Shown: positions 1 to 6,253 of the stretch, piece by piece | Position numbering within the stretch: the stretch's first letter is position 1 | How the letters are laid out: every line of letters begins with the position of its first letter | Assembly (NCBI RefSeq): GCF_014384885.1 | Contig: NZ_JACRST010000034.1 | Span: forward strand, 1-17,580 | Direction: 5' to 3' | DNA from: Ligaoa zhengdingensis | GTDB lineage: Bacteria; Bacillota; Clostridia; Oscillospirales; Ruminococcaceae | Length of the DNA: 17,580 nt | Position numbers and translations under genes: made by a program | The notes under the pieces: generated by a model | Told to the model about the DNA's origin: nothing | The model's database searches: none | The model's input: the letters and a program-made list of their open reading frames with translations, nothing else

Positions 1-101
1 GCACCCACTATATCCTCCTTCTGCCGGAAGTGTGCAGCAGCACCCTCCGGCTTGCTTGATTATTGTGAAAGTCCTTTGTTTTCGGTCAAAAAAAGAAGGG
101 A
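1..101 (-). other. Region beyond the truncated recombinase, with a hairpin and a possible gene start at the window edge
   Basis: No gene is contained here. On the minus strand a GC-rich hairpin (arms 23-28 and 46-51, with inner arms 32-35 and 40-43) lies just upstream of an AAGGAGG ribosome binding site at about 14-20, followed by a GTG at 8-6. That arrangement looks like the start of a further minus-strand gene running out of the window, but only two codons are visible, so its identity cannot be judged. Confidence 0.3.
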
Positions 102-147
102 CTAAGCCAGAATGCCTTGGTTTTCAAGGTCTTTCTGATTTAGTCCT
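101..147. repeat. Nested imperfect palindrome at the recombinase break point
   Basis: Three inverted-repeat arms are nested: GGACTAA (101-107) with TTAGTCC (140-146), CAGAA with TTCTG, and CCTTG with CAAGG around a GTTTT loop. The structure spans the unrelated tail of the truncated recombinase. A further 10-base inverted repeat (GATTATTGTG at 58-67 and its complement at 155-164) encloses it. It could be a small non-autonomous insertion, an attachment-site remnant or a terminator-like structure. There are T-rich bases on the minus strand after it (about 86-98), so transcription termination is possible. Confidence 0.45.
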
Positions 148-422
148 ATTATCGCACAATAATCCTTGACGATGAGGGTTTCTACCTCGCCGTTTTCAAT
201 CATCCCCATGACCTGCTGCCATCCGGGACGGTTGAAGTTGGTCCCGGAGTAGCCATCGTCGTACAGAAAGAGGGTGTTTGTGAAACCTTTCTCCGCGGCG
301 TACTTCTCCAGCAGAAGTTTTTGATTCTGGATGCTGTTGGAATCATCCGTCTTGTTTGCTTTCTGGGCATCCTCCTGGCTCAGCCGGCCATAGAGGATAG
401 TGTATTTTTCGTTGCTTGCCAT
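102..422 (-). pseudogene. Truncated large serine recombinase (N-terminal half of the resolvase domain only)
   Basis: Large serine recombinases of the Tn4451 TnpX type cut and rejoin element ends through a catalytic serine. The start ATG at 422-420 is chosen because AAAGGAG lies just before it; an earlier in-frame ATG at 482 has no such site and would read through a hairpin. The 106-residue product has the YGRLSQED motif with the expected nucleophile Ser15 and the DDGYSGTNFNRPG motif at about 55-67. The family pattern continues to VKD at about 85-87, where one expects an arginine-containing SRxGR motif. Instead the sequence departs into an unrelated 19-residue tail and stops. About 80 percent of a normal protein of roughly 500-550 residues is missing, including the active-site arginines, the recombinase domain and the zinc ribbon. 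It cannot work as a recombinase. The unrelated tail coincides with a nested palindrome at 100-147, suggesting an insertion or deletion junction near 164-170 rather than a point frameshift. Confidence 0.8.
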
Positions 423-444
423 GTTACTCCTTTCCGGGCAAGCC

Positions 445-472
445 GATACGGTATCAACAAACATACCGTATC
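445..472. promoter_or_regulatory. Perfect 10-bp dyad upstream of the recombinase start
   Basis: GATACGGTAT at 445-454 and ATACCGTATC at 463-472 form a perfect inverted repeat with an 8-base spacer. It sits between the TnpW-like stop and the recombinase ribosome binding site. There is no T-run after it on either strand, so it is more likely an operator or leader hairpin than a terminator. Confidence 0.5.
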
Positions 473-491
473 TTCTGCCCAAAATCTATCC

Positions 492-770
492 TTAAATCGA
501 ACCTTTTTCCAAATCGCTGTCAATGATTTGGAGCATCTGCTCCGTGGGCGTTTTCGCTTTCTCTGCGTTGGAGAAAATAGAGCGGACGAAAAACTTTCGT
601 CCGCCCACAACCATCTCCCGGTGCAGCTCCAAGCCGTTGTCAGTTTCCCAATAGGATGCGTCACGAAAAATTGGTGTAACTGTGTTTTCATCTCCGCGTG
701 CAATAACACGCTCCGGAATATAGCCGCCGATGATACCGGTTTCCTTATAGATTTCGAATTCGCTTTTCAT
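492..770 (-). CDS. TnpW-like transposon-encoded protein
   Basis: This 92-residue protein lies between the relaxase and the recombinase, the position where Tn4451-family elements carry a small gene called tnpW. The start ATG at 770-768 is preceded by AGAAAGGAG at suitable spacing; an upstream in-frame start at 836 lies inside the relaxase end and lacks a site. The C-terminal half (about residues 49-92) reads as a strand-rich stretch (EMVVGGRKFFVRSIFS) followed by a helix ending in QMLQIIDSDLEKGS, which resembles the family pattern of a RRxxGxxxYxVxVxFS strand followed by a KILRLI-type helix. The N-terminal half is not recognised. No catalytic motif, membrane segment or signal peptide is seen. 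The function of the family is not established. The assignment rests on position plus a weak remembered pattern. Confidence 0.55.
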   Translation of the reverse strand: MKSEFEIYKETGIIGGYIPERVIARGDENTVTPIFRDASYWETDNGLELHREMVVGGRKFFVRSIFSNAEKAKTPTEQMLQIIDSDLEKGSI

Positions 771-817
771 TGAACTCCTTTCTCCCGAAACCAATTCGGG
801 CACAAAAATAGCAGACC

Positions 818-2179
818 TCACATGGTCTGCTGCCAAGTCTGTTCTTCTTCGTGATCGTCCGCAGCGTGTCCCTGGGCGATCTTCTTTTGCTGCTCCTTAC
901 GGAGCGTTTTGCTGTCCATGTGGTGATGCCGCGTGGTCGCATCCATCACCGGAGCAGTTGACTGAGTCTGCTCCAGTCGCCGTCCAGCTTCCACCAGAGC
1001 AGAAGCAACGCTGCCACCGCCAGCGTCATCATAACTGTGACCACCGTCGGCCAGTCCCACTCTGGAAGTGACGGATGCAGTCTGGGCCTGGGCAGAGAAA
1101 AACGCTTCTCTTTCTGCTTCCCAGCCTGTTCTGCCATCTGTTCCAGATGCTTTACAGCTTTCAGCAGTTCGTCCATCTGTGTTTTGGTTGGGAGCTGCGT
1201 CAGAAACTCGCTGGCCTTCTCCATTAGTCCAGTCTGCTTCTCCGAGTGGTACTCCAGTGTGTAGAGGTAGTCCATCAGTTCCTCCCATTCCTCTTTCGTG
1301 GGATGCACTTCGGGAGAAGGGGTCTGCTCCTGTGCCGGGAGCATCGTAGTTGTCTGCGCCTGCGGTGTTGGTGTCGGCTGATGGAGCCGCTTCAGCTCCT
1401 CCATAGATAATTTCTGCCCTGATCCTGAATTCACGTTCCATAGCCTCCTTCAGATATTTCTTATCGAATAGTTTGATGTCCCTGGCCTTCATGCCGTTAG
1501 GATGGGTGTAAGTGATGCTGCGCCGGGCGTCCTCCCAACGCACCTGATACCCCAGCTTGTTCATGTTGCGGATGAATTCCTCTTTGCTGCCGCTGCGTTT
1601 CATGCAGTCATCTATGGCGCACATGATCTGCATTTTCCAACTCTCACCTCTGGCGGCGGAGCGGTACTCTCTGGCACCCATGCCGTCGGACTTCGTTTGT
1701 GTGTCTTTCAGAACAGAGAATCCATGCGCTTCGCAGAGTTCGTCTGAAAGAGTACGGAGCCACTGTAATGTACCCTTCTCCTGACGGAGCATCCGCCCGC
1801 TCTGATGGCAGACGGCGTTGACCAGGAAGTGAGAATGGATGTGCGGCTTGTCGATGTGGGTGGTGACCAGTACCTCGCTGTCCGGCCAGGCTTTGGCGGC
1901 GAACTCCACTGCCAGTTCGTGGGCCTGCTGGGGTGTGATGTTCTCGTTCGGATGGAAAGCCTGGGTGTAGTGATAAAACCAGACGGGACTTTCTTTGTGG
2001 TGCGCTTCCCGCGTAGCAACAAATTCATGGAAGGCCATCTGCGGTGTGCAGTTGAGGCCACTGATGAGACGCTGGCCGTCATCCATCAGCGTTTTCTCGT
2101 CCTGCTTCACATAGGCCTCCACATTTTTGAGGACGGTAATGCTCTGAGAACTGTAGCGAACAAAATTGACCGTTGCCAT
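818..2179 (-). CDS. Relaxase, MobA/VirD2-like (MOBP type) mobilization nuclease
   Basis: The protein nicks the element at oriT and stays bound to the transferred strand during conjugal mobilization. Length is 453 residues from ATG 2179-2177, preceded by ACAGGAG; the longer reading to 2281 is only overlap with mobC. The metal-binding histidine triad is clear at about residues 108-115 (HIDKPHIH: H108, H113, H115, with D110), followed by SHFLVN. Y23 in VEAYVKQDEKT is the best candidate nucleophile, with Y9 an alternative. Residues 1 to about 250 are the conserved nuclease part. From about 250 to 411 the chain becomes low-complexity (rich in Gly, Ala, Ser, Thr, Asp) because another gene is encoded in a second frame there. 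The start lies one base after the mobC stop, so the two are probably translated in a coupled manner. The corresponding gene in Tn4451 is tnpZ, which is not closely matched here. The frame is intact. Confidence 0.9.
   Translation of the reverse strand: MATVNFVRYSSQSITVLKNVEAYVKQDEKTLMDDGQRLISGLNCTPQMAFHEFVATREAHHKESPVWFYHYTQAFHPNENITPQQAHELAVEFAAKAWPDSEVLVTTHIDKPHIHSHFLVNAVCHQSGRMLRQEKGTLQWLRTLSDELCEAHGFSVLKDTQTKSDGMGAREYRSAARGESWKMQIMCAIDDCMKRSGSKEEFIRNMNKLGYQVRWEDARRSITYTHPNGMKARDIKLFDKKYLKEAMEREFRIRAEIIYGGAEAAPSADTNTAGADNYDAPGTGADPFSRSASHERGMGGTDGLPLHTGVPLGEADWTNGEGQRVSDAAPNQNTDGRTAESCKASGTDGRTGWEAEREAFFSAQAQTASVTSRVGLADGGHSYDDAGGGSVASALVEAGRRLEQTQSTAPVMDATTRHHHMDSKTLRKEQQKKIAQGHAADDHEEEQTWQQTM
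946..1434 (-). CDS. Membrane-anchored coiled-coil protein nested out of frame inside the relaxase gene
   Basis: This 162-residue frame lies wholly within the 3' part of the relaxase gene on the same strand. It begins with GTG at 1434-1432, and a perfect AAGGAGG lies 9 bases upstream inside relaxase codons. The product has a proline/glutamine/threonine-rich N-terminus (about 18-45), a charged helical stretch (about 46-110) with heptad-like spacing, a basic patch (KQKEKRFSLPRPR) and one hydrophobic segment at about 130-148 (VVTVMMTLAVAALLLLWW) followed by a short charged tail. That is the plan of a single-pass membrane protein with a soluble helical domain. ColE1-type plasmids have similar nested genes (mbeB and mbeD inside mbeA) whose products assist mobilization. 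By analogy this could tether the relaxosome to the membrane or the coupling protein, but that role is inferred. The overlapped relaxase segment is low-complexity, which fits overprinting. Confidence 0.7.
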   Translation of the reverse strand: MNSGSGQKLSMEELKRLHQPTPTPQAQTTTMLPAQEQTPSPEVHPTKEEWEELMDYLYTLEYHSEKQTGLMEKASEFLTQLPTKTQMDELLKAVKHLEQMAEQAGKQKEKRFSLPRPRLHPSLPEWDWPTVVTVMMTLAVAALLLLWWKLDGDWSRLSQLLR

Positions 2180-2180
2180 G

Positions 2181-2492
2181 TCAGCGCCGCTCCTGTTCCG
2201 CCAGTTCACACAGACCGATATAGTTTTTCTCCAGTGCGGAGAACACGCTGTCCAGATCGACAACTGAGACACGGCCCTCATGGGCCAGAATGGTCAGTTG
2301 ATTGAGGCTGCGTCCAATGCCTTTGAACTCGTGGGTCTGTTCCTTGAGTCCCTCCACCACCACGACCTTGTGCCGCAGAGCCGCCGCGCGGACATAAGCG
2401 CTGACGCTCATGTGAGCTTGATCTGCTTTGGTTTTGATACGTTCATAGTCCTCCGGGGTGACCCGGAATGTGATGCGAATATCCTTGTTCAT
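2181..2492 (-). CDS. mobC: MobC-like relaxosome accessory protein
   Basis: The 103-residue protein matches the plasmid MobC family: a short N-terminal strand (IRITFRVTPEDYERIKTKAD) followed by helices with MSVSAYVRAAAL, the layout of a ribbon-helix-helix DNA-binding domain, then a conserved middle LNQLTILAHEG. Such proteins bind near oriT and help the relaxase open the DNA. ATG at 2492-2490 follows AGGAGG at good spacing. Its stop and the relaxase start are separated by one base, so the two form a mobilization operon. The palindrome-rich gap immediately upstream (2493-2674) is a natural place for its binding site and oriT. Confidence 0.88.
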   Translation of the reverse strand: MNKDIRITFRVTPEDYERIKTKADQAHMSVSAYVRAAALRHKVVVVEGLKEQTHEFKGIGRSLNQLTILAHEGRVSVVDLDSVFSALEKNYIGLCELAEQERR

Positions 2493-2543
2493 TTGATTCC
2501 TCCTGCCCGTAAAAATAGGGGGTTGGACTTAGCCCATTGAAAC

Positions 2544-2571
2544 GCGCCGACCGACAATGTCGGACAGGCGC
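2544..2571. other. Nested inverted repeat, candidate oriT / relaxosome binding site
   Basis: Arms GCGCC (2544-2548) and GGCGC (2567-2571) enclose arms CCGAC (2551-2555) and GTCGG (2559-2563) around an AAT loop. It lies directly upstream of mobC and is followed, in the mobC direction, by a GC-poor C-tract segment. Origins of transfer of mobilizable elements are usually in this position and contain such inverted repeats, but no known nic consensus was recognised. It could alternatively be a terminator for the upstream ATPase gene, although no clear T-run follows. Confidence 0.4.
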
Positions 2572-2580
2572 TCTGCTTGC

Positions 2581-2596
2581 CCTCTCTAAAGAGAGG
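2581..2596. repeat. Short perfect palindrome near the candidate oriT
   Basis: CCTCTCT (2581-2587) and AGAGAGG (2590-2596) pair perfectly around two bases. On the plus strand four T residues follow, so a weak plus-strand terminator is possible. It may equally be a second protein-binding dyad of the transfer origin. The rest of the gap from 2597 to 2674 shows nothing else recognisable. Confidence 0.35.
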
Positions 2597-2674
2597 TTTT
2601 CTGCGCCGGAAACTTGCGTTTTGTACTTCGGCCACAAACAGCCCAAAACGGCGCTTCTTTTCCCAGCGGGGAGT

Positions 2675-3746
2675 TTACTCGCCAAGCCCAGAAACCTCCC
2701 GCAAACCACCGCACAGAGCCCCGACAGGGTCAACAGGGTCGACCGCCGGGACACCCTGGGCATCGTCACTTTCGGCACGGCGCAGCTCGATGAGCCGCTT
2801 TCCATTGCTGCGGCCACCACTCCGGAAATGCCGATTTTGCATAGTGCGTCAAGGTTTTGCAGAATCAGACGGGACACTTTCTTGGGTGAGATGCGTTCCA
2901 CACCGGCAGGGACGATCTTCTCGGACAGTTCCGTGGGAGTGCCGATAAATTCCATGCGGCTACGCATCAGTTCAGAGATGAGATAAACGATCCGGTCCCC
3001 CAACAACTCCGGCTGCGTCCGGCTGTCCGCCACCAACTCCCACACATTTTCGCTGTTGCGTTCCAGCGTCAGTTCCCGGTACTCGATATCACGACCGATG
3101 CAGGACAGCTTCGCCTTGCCGCTGCCGCGCCGGTCCTCCACCAGTGTGAAGCTGGAATCCACCGCACCGCTGATAGCCGTCGTACCGGAGATGCGGCTGA
3201 ACACATCGTCAGCACTTTCTTTGCGCAGGTGGTGGATCAGCAGGATGGCGATGCCGTGGGTATCCGCGATTCGTTTCAGTGCGGAGAGGTCGCGGTAGTC
3301 GTTGGCGTAGGTGTTGTCGTAGTTGGTGCCACGGATCATCTGTAGGTGTCGATGATGACCAGCACTGTATCAGGATGCTCAGACAGGAAGGTGCAGAGTT
3401 GTTCCTCCAGACCTTTGCCGAGGATGTCACTTCCGGTAGAGAAGTGAACATTAGCGGGAGCGTCCTCCGTGATCTCGAACAGTCGATTCTGAATACGGAG
3501 GGTGGAATCTTCCAGACAGAGGTAAAGGGTAGTGCCCTGTTTGACGGGCATCCCCCAGACTGGTTCCCCCTTGGCTACCATGACGGAGAGCCACAGCGCC
3601 AGCCAGGACTTGCCCACCTTGGGCGAGCCTGCAAGGACGTGCAGGCCCTGGGACAGCAGCGTGTCCACCGCGAAGTTCAGCGGCTTGAGCGGAAGGCTCA
3701 TCAGGCTCTCGCCGTCGATGGTTTGCAGTCGGTTTTCTTTTTGCAA
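2675..3746 (-). pseudogene. RecA-fold AAA ATPase (RepA/DnaB-like helicase family), broken by two single-base frameshifts
   Basis: The reading frame begins at TTG 3746-3744, eight bases after GGAGG, giving MQKENRLQTIDGESLM; an upstream ATG at 3794 lies in a hairpin loop. Walker A (AGSPKVGKSW) sits near residue 40, followed by TLYLCLED and the Walker B strand VLVIID. At about 3344-3345 the frame breaks: the DNA reads GAC ACC TAC AGA TGA, whereas one added C gives DTLQMIRG, the expected continuation, and the downstream frame resumes as MIRGTNYDNTYANDYRDL with LLIHHLRK and SGAVDSSFTLVE. A second break near 2813-2816 puts the end into another frame that reads NGKRLIELRRAESDD and stops at 2677-2675; without it translation runs to 2443, into mobC. 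Correcting both gives about 357 residues, a normal length for this family. Such ATPases are found in mobilizable elements and may load or drive replication. It is either a true pseudogene or two sequencing deletions. Confidence 0.75.
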
Positions 3747-3779
3747 TTTTGATACCTCCAGATAAAAAGATAAGGGCAG

Positions 3780-3802
3780 GAACCACGCCCGCATCGTGGT
3801 TC
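3780..3802. promoter_or_regulatory. 8-bp dyad in the leader of the ATPase gene
   Basis: GAACCACG (3780-3787) and CGTGGTTC (3795-3802) pair perfectly around seven bases. It lies in the divergent region between the ATPase pseudogene and the DUF6076-like gene. It may be an operator or leader hairpin; T-rich sequence follows on the minus strand, so weak attenuation of the ATPase gene is conceivable. Confidence 0.4.
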
Positions 3803-3814
3803 TTGTCCTTTCAC

Positions 3815-3842
3815 TTGATTATTCTCTGGATTTTGATATAAT
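3815..3842 (+). promoter_or_regulatory. Promoter of the DUF6076-like / sigma-like gene pair
   Basis: TTGATT at 3815-3820 and a perfect TATAAT at 3837-3842 are 16 bases apart, a good sigma-A type promoter. Transcription would begin near 3849, inside the dyad described next. Confidence 0.7.
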
Positions 3843-3845
3843 GAG

Positions 3846-3861
3846 ACTGTCGCAAGACAGT
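3846..3861 (+). promoter_or_regulatory. Perfect dyad over the transcription start (operator or 5' hairpin)
   Basis: ACTGTC (3846-3851) and GACAGT (3856-3861) flank GCAA, a GNRA-type tetraloop. It begins four bases after the -10 box. Placement over the start site fits a repressor operator; if transcribed, it would form a stable 5' cap hairpin. Confidence 0.5.
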
Positions 3862-3894
3862 ATCTAAAAACATATAGGACAGGAGGGCGAAAAA

Positions 3895-5004
3895 ATGCCG
3901 CTGGGAATACAGCAGAATAACAGCTTCATCAAGCTTACTATCGACGTCTGGCAGGACAAGGTGTTTTATAATGAGCAGGAATATCCGGCTGGTTATTTCG
4001 CTGCGGCTGTTCTGAACATCTCCGGGGATGAGATCATGGAGCTGATGGAAGCGGGCAGCGCCATCCTGGCTCATCACCGAACTGTTGTGTCCGGGAACAA
4101 AAGAAAACTCGGTGCGCTGCTCCCCGCACTGAAAGCTGACCTTCTTCGTTTGGCTGAGCTGCTGTGGAAGTACCCACCCTTTTGCTTCAACGACAAAGAG
4201 CAGGAGCGGCATCTGATCGAGGTGATGCTTGCACCGGAAACGCTCAATGATATTTCCCGATACGGTTCTCCGGCCAGAGACTTTTTCCTGCGGTATCTGG
4301 ATGCCATCGTTCGTATCCCAGCGGCCATCTACCACTTCACATACGCGGGCTGCTATTTTGAGGCAGCTTACTTGCGGAGGCTCAAGAAACGCAGCGAGAC
4401 CTATCTTGCAGTTGCTGCCCATGACTGCTTTAACAGTGAACTATTCTGGAGCGCCATGCATGATTTGCAGGCGCAGGATGTTGAGCCGTTCACCATCACA
4501 CCGGACTTGAGATCCTCTTATGTCTTTGCCCGGCACCCGAAGCAGGAAAAGGAAATGGTTTTTGTGAACCGGTATTTCTTTGACAGTGCCATCAGCTTCT
4601 TCACCTTTGATCTGATGAACGGTCTGCACCATAGCCATGCTCCCAGCCAATGCCGGGGCTGCGGGAAATACTTCCTGACCACTAACGGCCATATGCCGAA
4701 ATACTGCGACGGCATCGCACCCCAGGATCCCCGCATGACCTGCCGGCAGTACGGTGCCATGATGCAGCAGAAAGAAAAGAACAAACAGCATCCCGTCTAC
4801 CGCCTGTTTTCCACTCGCACCAATACCATCCGTAAGCATCACCAGAGAGGGAAAATCTCTGATGAGCTGCGCCGGGAGGCGCTCTATGTGGCGGAGTGCT
4901 ATCGGGACAAGGCGCTGATGGATAATGACTACGCCGCCAACGGCTATGAGCAGGACATGGAGCAGGAACATGTCTATGCGGAAGCCAGAAAACGCTTGAA
5001 GTAA
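3895..5004 (+). CDS. DUF6076-like protein with a C-terminal zinc-binding cluster
   Basis: The 369-residue protein starts at ATG 3895 after ACAGGAGGG. Residues 1 to about 245 are mostly helical with no motif I can name. The C-terminal third carries CRGCGKYF, then KYCDG and MTCRQYGA: cysteines at about 253, 256, 271 and 283, a spacing that suggests a single zinc site. A basic helical tail follows (HPVYRLFSTRTNTIRKHHQRGK), suitable for nucleic-acid contact. I recall this CxxC...C...C layout from proteins annotated DUF6076 in Clostridia and their mobile elements; their function is unknown. It lies 16 bases before the sigma-like gene and shares its promoter and terminator, so the two probably act together. 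No signal peptide or membrane segment is seen. Confidence 0.7.
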   Translation: MPLGIQQNNSFIKLTIDVWQDKVFYNEQEYPAGYFAAAVLNISGDEIMELMEAGSAILAHHRTVVSGNKRKLGALLPALKADLLRLAELLWKYPPFCFNDKEQERHLIEVMLAPETLNDISRYGSPARDFFLRYLDAIVRIPAAIYHFTYAGCYFEAAYLRRLKKRSETYLAVAAHDCFNSELFWSAMHDLQAQDVEPFTITPDLRSSYVFARHPKQEKEMVFVNRYFFDSAISFFTFDLMNGLHHSHAPSQCRGCGKYFLTTNGHMPKYCDGIAPQDPRMTCRQYGAMMQQKEKNKQHPVYRLFSTRTNTIRKHHQRGKISDELRREALYVAECYRDKALMDNDYAANGYEQDMEQEHVYAEARKRLK

Positions 5005-5020
5005 GAAAGGGGGCTGCCCC

Positions 5021-5980
5021 ATGTCAATGAATATGTTCGCTGTTGCCGGGGACTGCCCCGGCAACGAAGAACTGGCCCTGCAGATACAGGCCGGAGATAA
5101 GAATGCCGCTGAGCTGCTTATCTCACAGAACGAAGGGTACATCACGGAGCTGGCTTTGAAGCACAGCGAGTGGTGTGACCTGGAGGATCTGAAGCAGGAG
5201 GGCGCAATGGCGCTCCTGGAAGCAGCGAAGCGGTTTGATCCTTCACGCGGAACAAAGCTGCTGACCTACGCAACGCCAGCCATGGAATCGGCCATGTTGG
5301 ACTATGGTGCCCATGACTCGCTCACCATCAGCATCCCGCCCAGTCGTTACCATCAGCTTCGTAGGGTGGCTCATGTCTGCGCCGAAGCGCAGGACGAACC
5401 CGAGCCTGCGCTCATGGATGCTGTTTGCAAGGAGTTGGCGGTATCTCAAAAAGTAGCGGCAGAGCTGCTGAAAGAATACCGGACGCTGTTCGGCATCCGA
5501 CTTTTGGGCGATGATGTATTTGCTATCAGCTGCAGCGGTGACCCGGCCAGGGCCTATGACCGCTATATGCGCAGGGTGTTCCTGCACCAATTGATGGAGG
5601 AAGTTTTGAACCCCAGAGAGCTGAATCTGGTGCGCTGCTATCTCGGCATCGGCCAGCCGGACGAGGAAGGGATGACCTTTCAGGAGCTGGCGATCCGACT
5701 TAATTACAACGGGCCAAGCGGTGCGGAGAAAGCATACAAGACCGCGCTTCGTAAATTGAAGAAGGAACTGTACTCCGGCGCCTATGGACAGTGGCTCGAA
5801 ATTCAGAAGGCCATCAACAAGGCCAGAGCAGAAGCGGAGGCTGATTCTGGGTATTACACAACACCTCAGACCACATGGCTGGATGATAAGAATCTGGCGG
5901 AGCGGTTTATCTGTGAGGTCGTTTCCCTGATTCGGATCCACGAGATATTCAGCGACGCATTAGATGAGGAACAAAAATAG
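5021..5980 (+). CDS. RNA polymerase sigma-70-like protein carried by the mobile element
   Basis: The 319-residue protein starts at ATG 5021 after GAAAGGGGG. Residues about 18-97 match sigma region 2: NEELALQIQAGDKNAAELLI, then DLEDLKQEGAMALLEAAKRFDPSRG and a TYATPAMESAMLDY segment, the equivalent of the -10 recognition helix. SLTISIPPSRYHQLRRV (about 100-116) resembles the start of region 3. A region 4-like helix-turn-helix (LNPRELNLVRCYLG ... MTFQELAIRLNYNG ... AEKAYKTALRKLKKELY) lies at about 200-250. A C-terminal extension of about 65 residues is not recognised. It could direct polymerase to element promoters, or be a sigma-derived DNA-binding protein without sigma activity. The partner upstream gene and the shared terminator define a two-gene unit. 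Confidence 0.8.
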   Translation: MSMNMFAVAGDCPGNEELALQIQAGDKNAAELLISQNEGYITELALKHSEWCDLEDLKQEGAMALLEAAKRFDPSRGTKLLTYATPAMESAMLDYGAHDSLTISIPPSRYHQLRRVAHVCAEAQDEPEPALMDAVCKELAVSQKVAAELLKEYRTLFGIRLLGDDVFAISCSGDPARAYDRYMRRVFLHQLMEEVLNPRELNLVRCYLGIGQPDEEGMTFQELAIRLNYNGPSGAEKAYKTALRKLKKELYSGAYGQWLEIQKAINKARAEAEADSGYYTTPQTTWLDDKNLAERFICEVVSLIRIHEIFSDALDEEQK

Positions 5981-6025
5981 CAGTACGGTGCCGGGGGTAG
6001 ACCCGATACCGTACTGCTTTTTATT
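5981..6025 (+). terminator. Rho-independent terminator after the sigma-like gene
   Basis: CAGTACGGT (5981-5989) pairs perfectly with ACCGTACTG (6008-6016), with an inner CGGG/CCCG extension, followed by CTTTTTATTT. It begins one base after the stop codon. It marks the end of the recognisable mobile-element core. Confidence 0.9.
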
Positions 6026-6253
6026 TGTCTCAGGACATAAAGTTGTTGTTACTTTCGCCGACTTAAATCCACTTCCAAACTCTTCTGTTTTGGAAAGTTA
6101 ATTCATAGTAGTTTTTCGTAATACAGATTATATTTTTCCTATAGTCTATCCGAATTTTTACTATTAAAACCTATCCGCAGTTGCTTTCGATAGCTGTACG
6201 AGAGATTTTTGGTAATCTATAACGTATGAGCAATTGCTTTGCAAGAGGTATGA
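6026..6253. other. AT-rich gap between the element core and the defense-type operon
   Basis: No gene was recognised here on either strand. One imperfect hairpin is present (CTTCCAAA at 6072-6079 with TTTGGAAAG at 6089-6097); it may end the ATPase transcript arriving on the minus strand, though no T-run follows. The rest shows nothing. Confidence 0.4.

Noticed and set aside
380..836. Extended minus-strand frames overlapping the recombinase leader and TnpW-like gene
   Set aside because: The frames run through a perfect dyad and into the relaxase end; strong ribosome binding sites support the shorter starts at 422 and 770.
4441..5145. Minus-strand open frame opposite the DUF6076-like and sigma-like genes
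   Set aside because: It crosses a gene boundary on the other strand and carries no domain or start signals.
5243..5941. Minus-strand open frame opposite the sigma-like gene
   Set aside because: Antisense to a clear sigma-type protein; no independent evidence.
6026..6253. Possible remnant coding sequence between the element and the ATPase gene
   Set aside because: Short peptide-like stretches appear in several frames but all are broken by stops and match no family I recognise.
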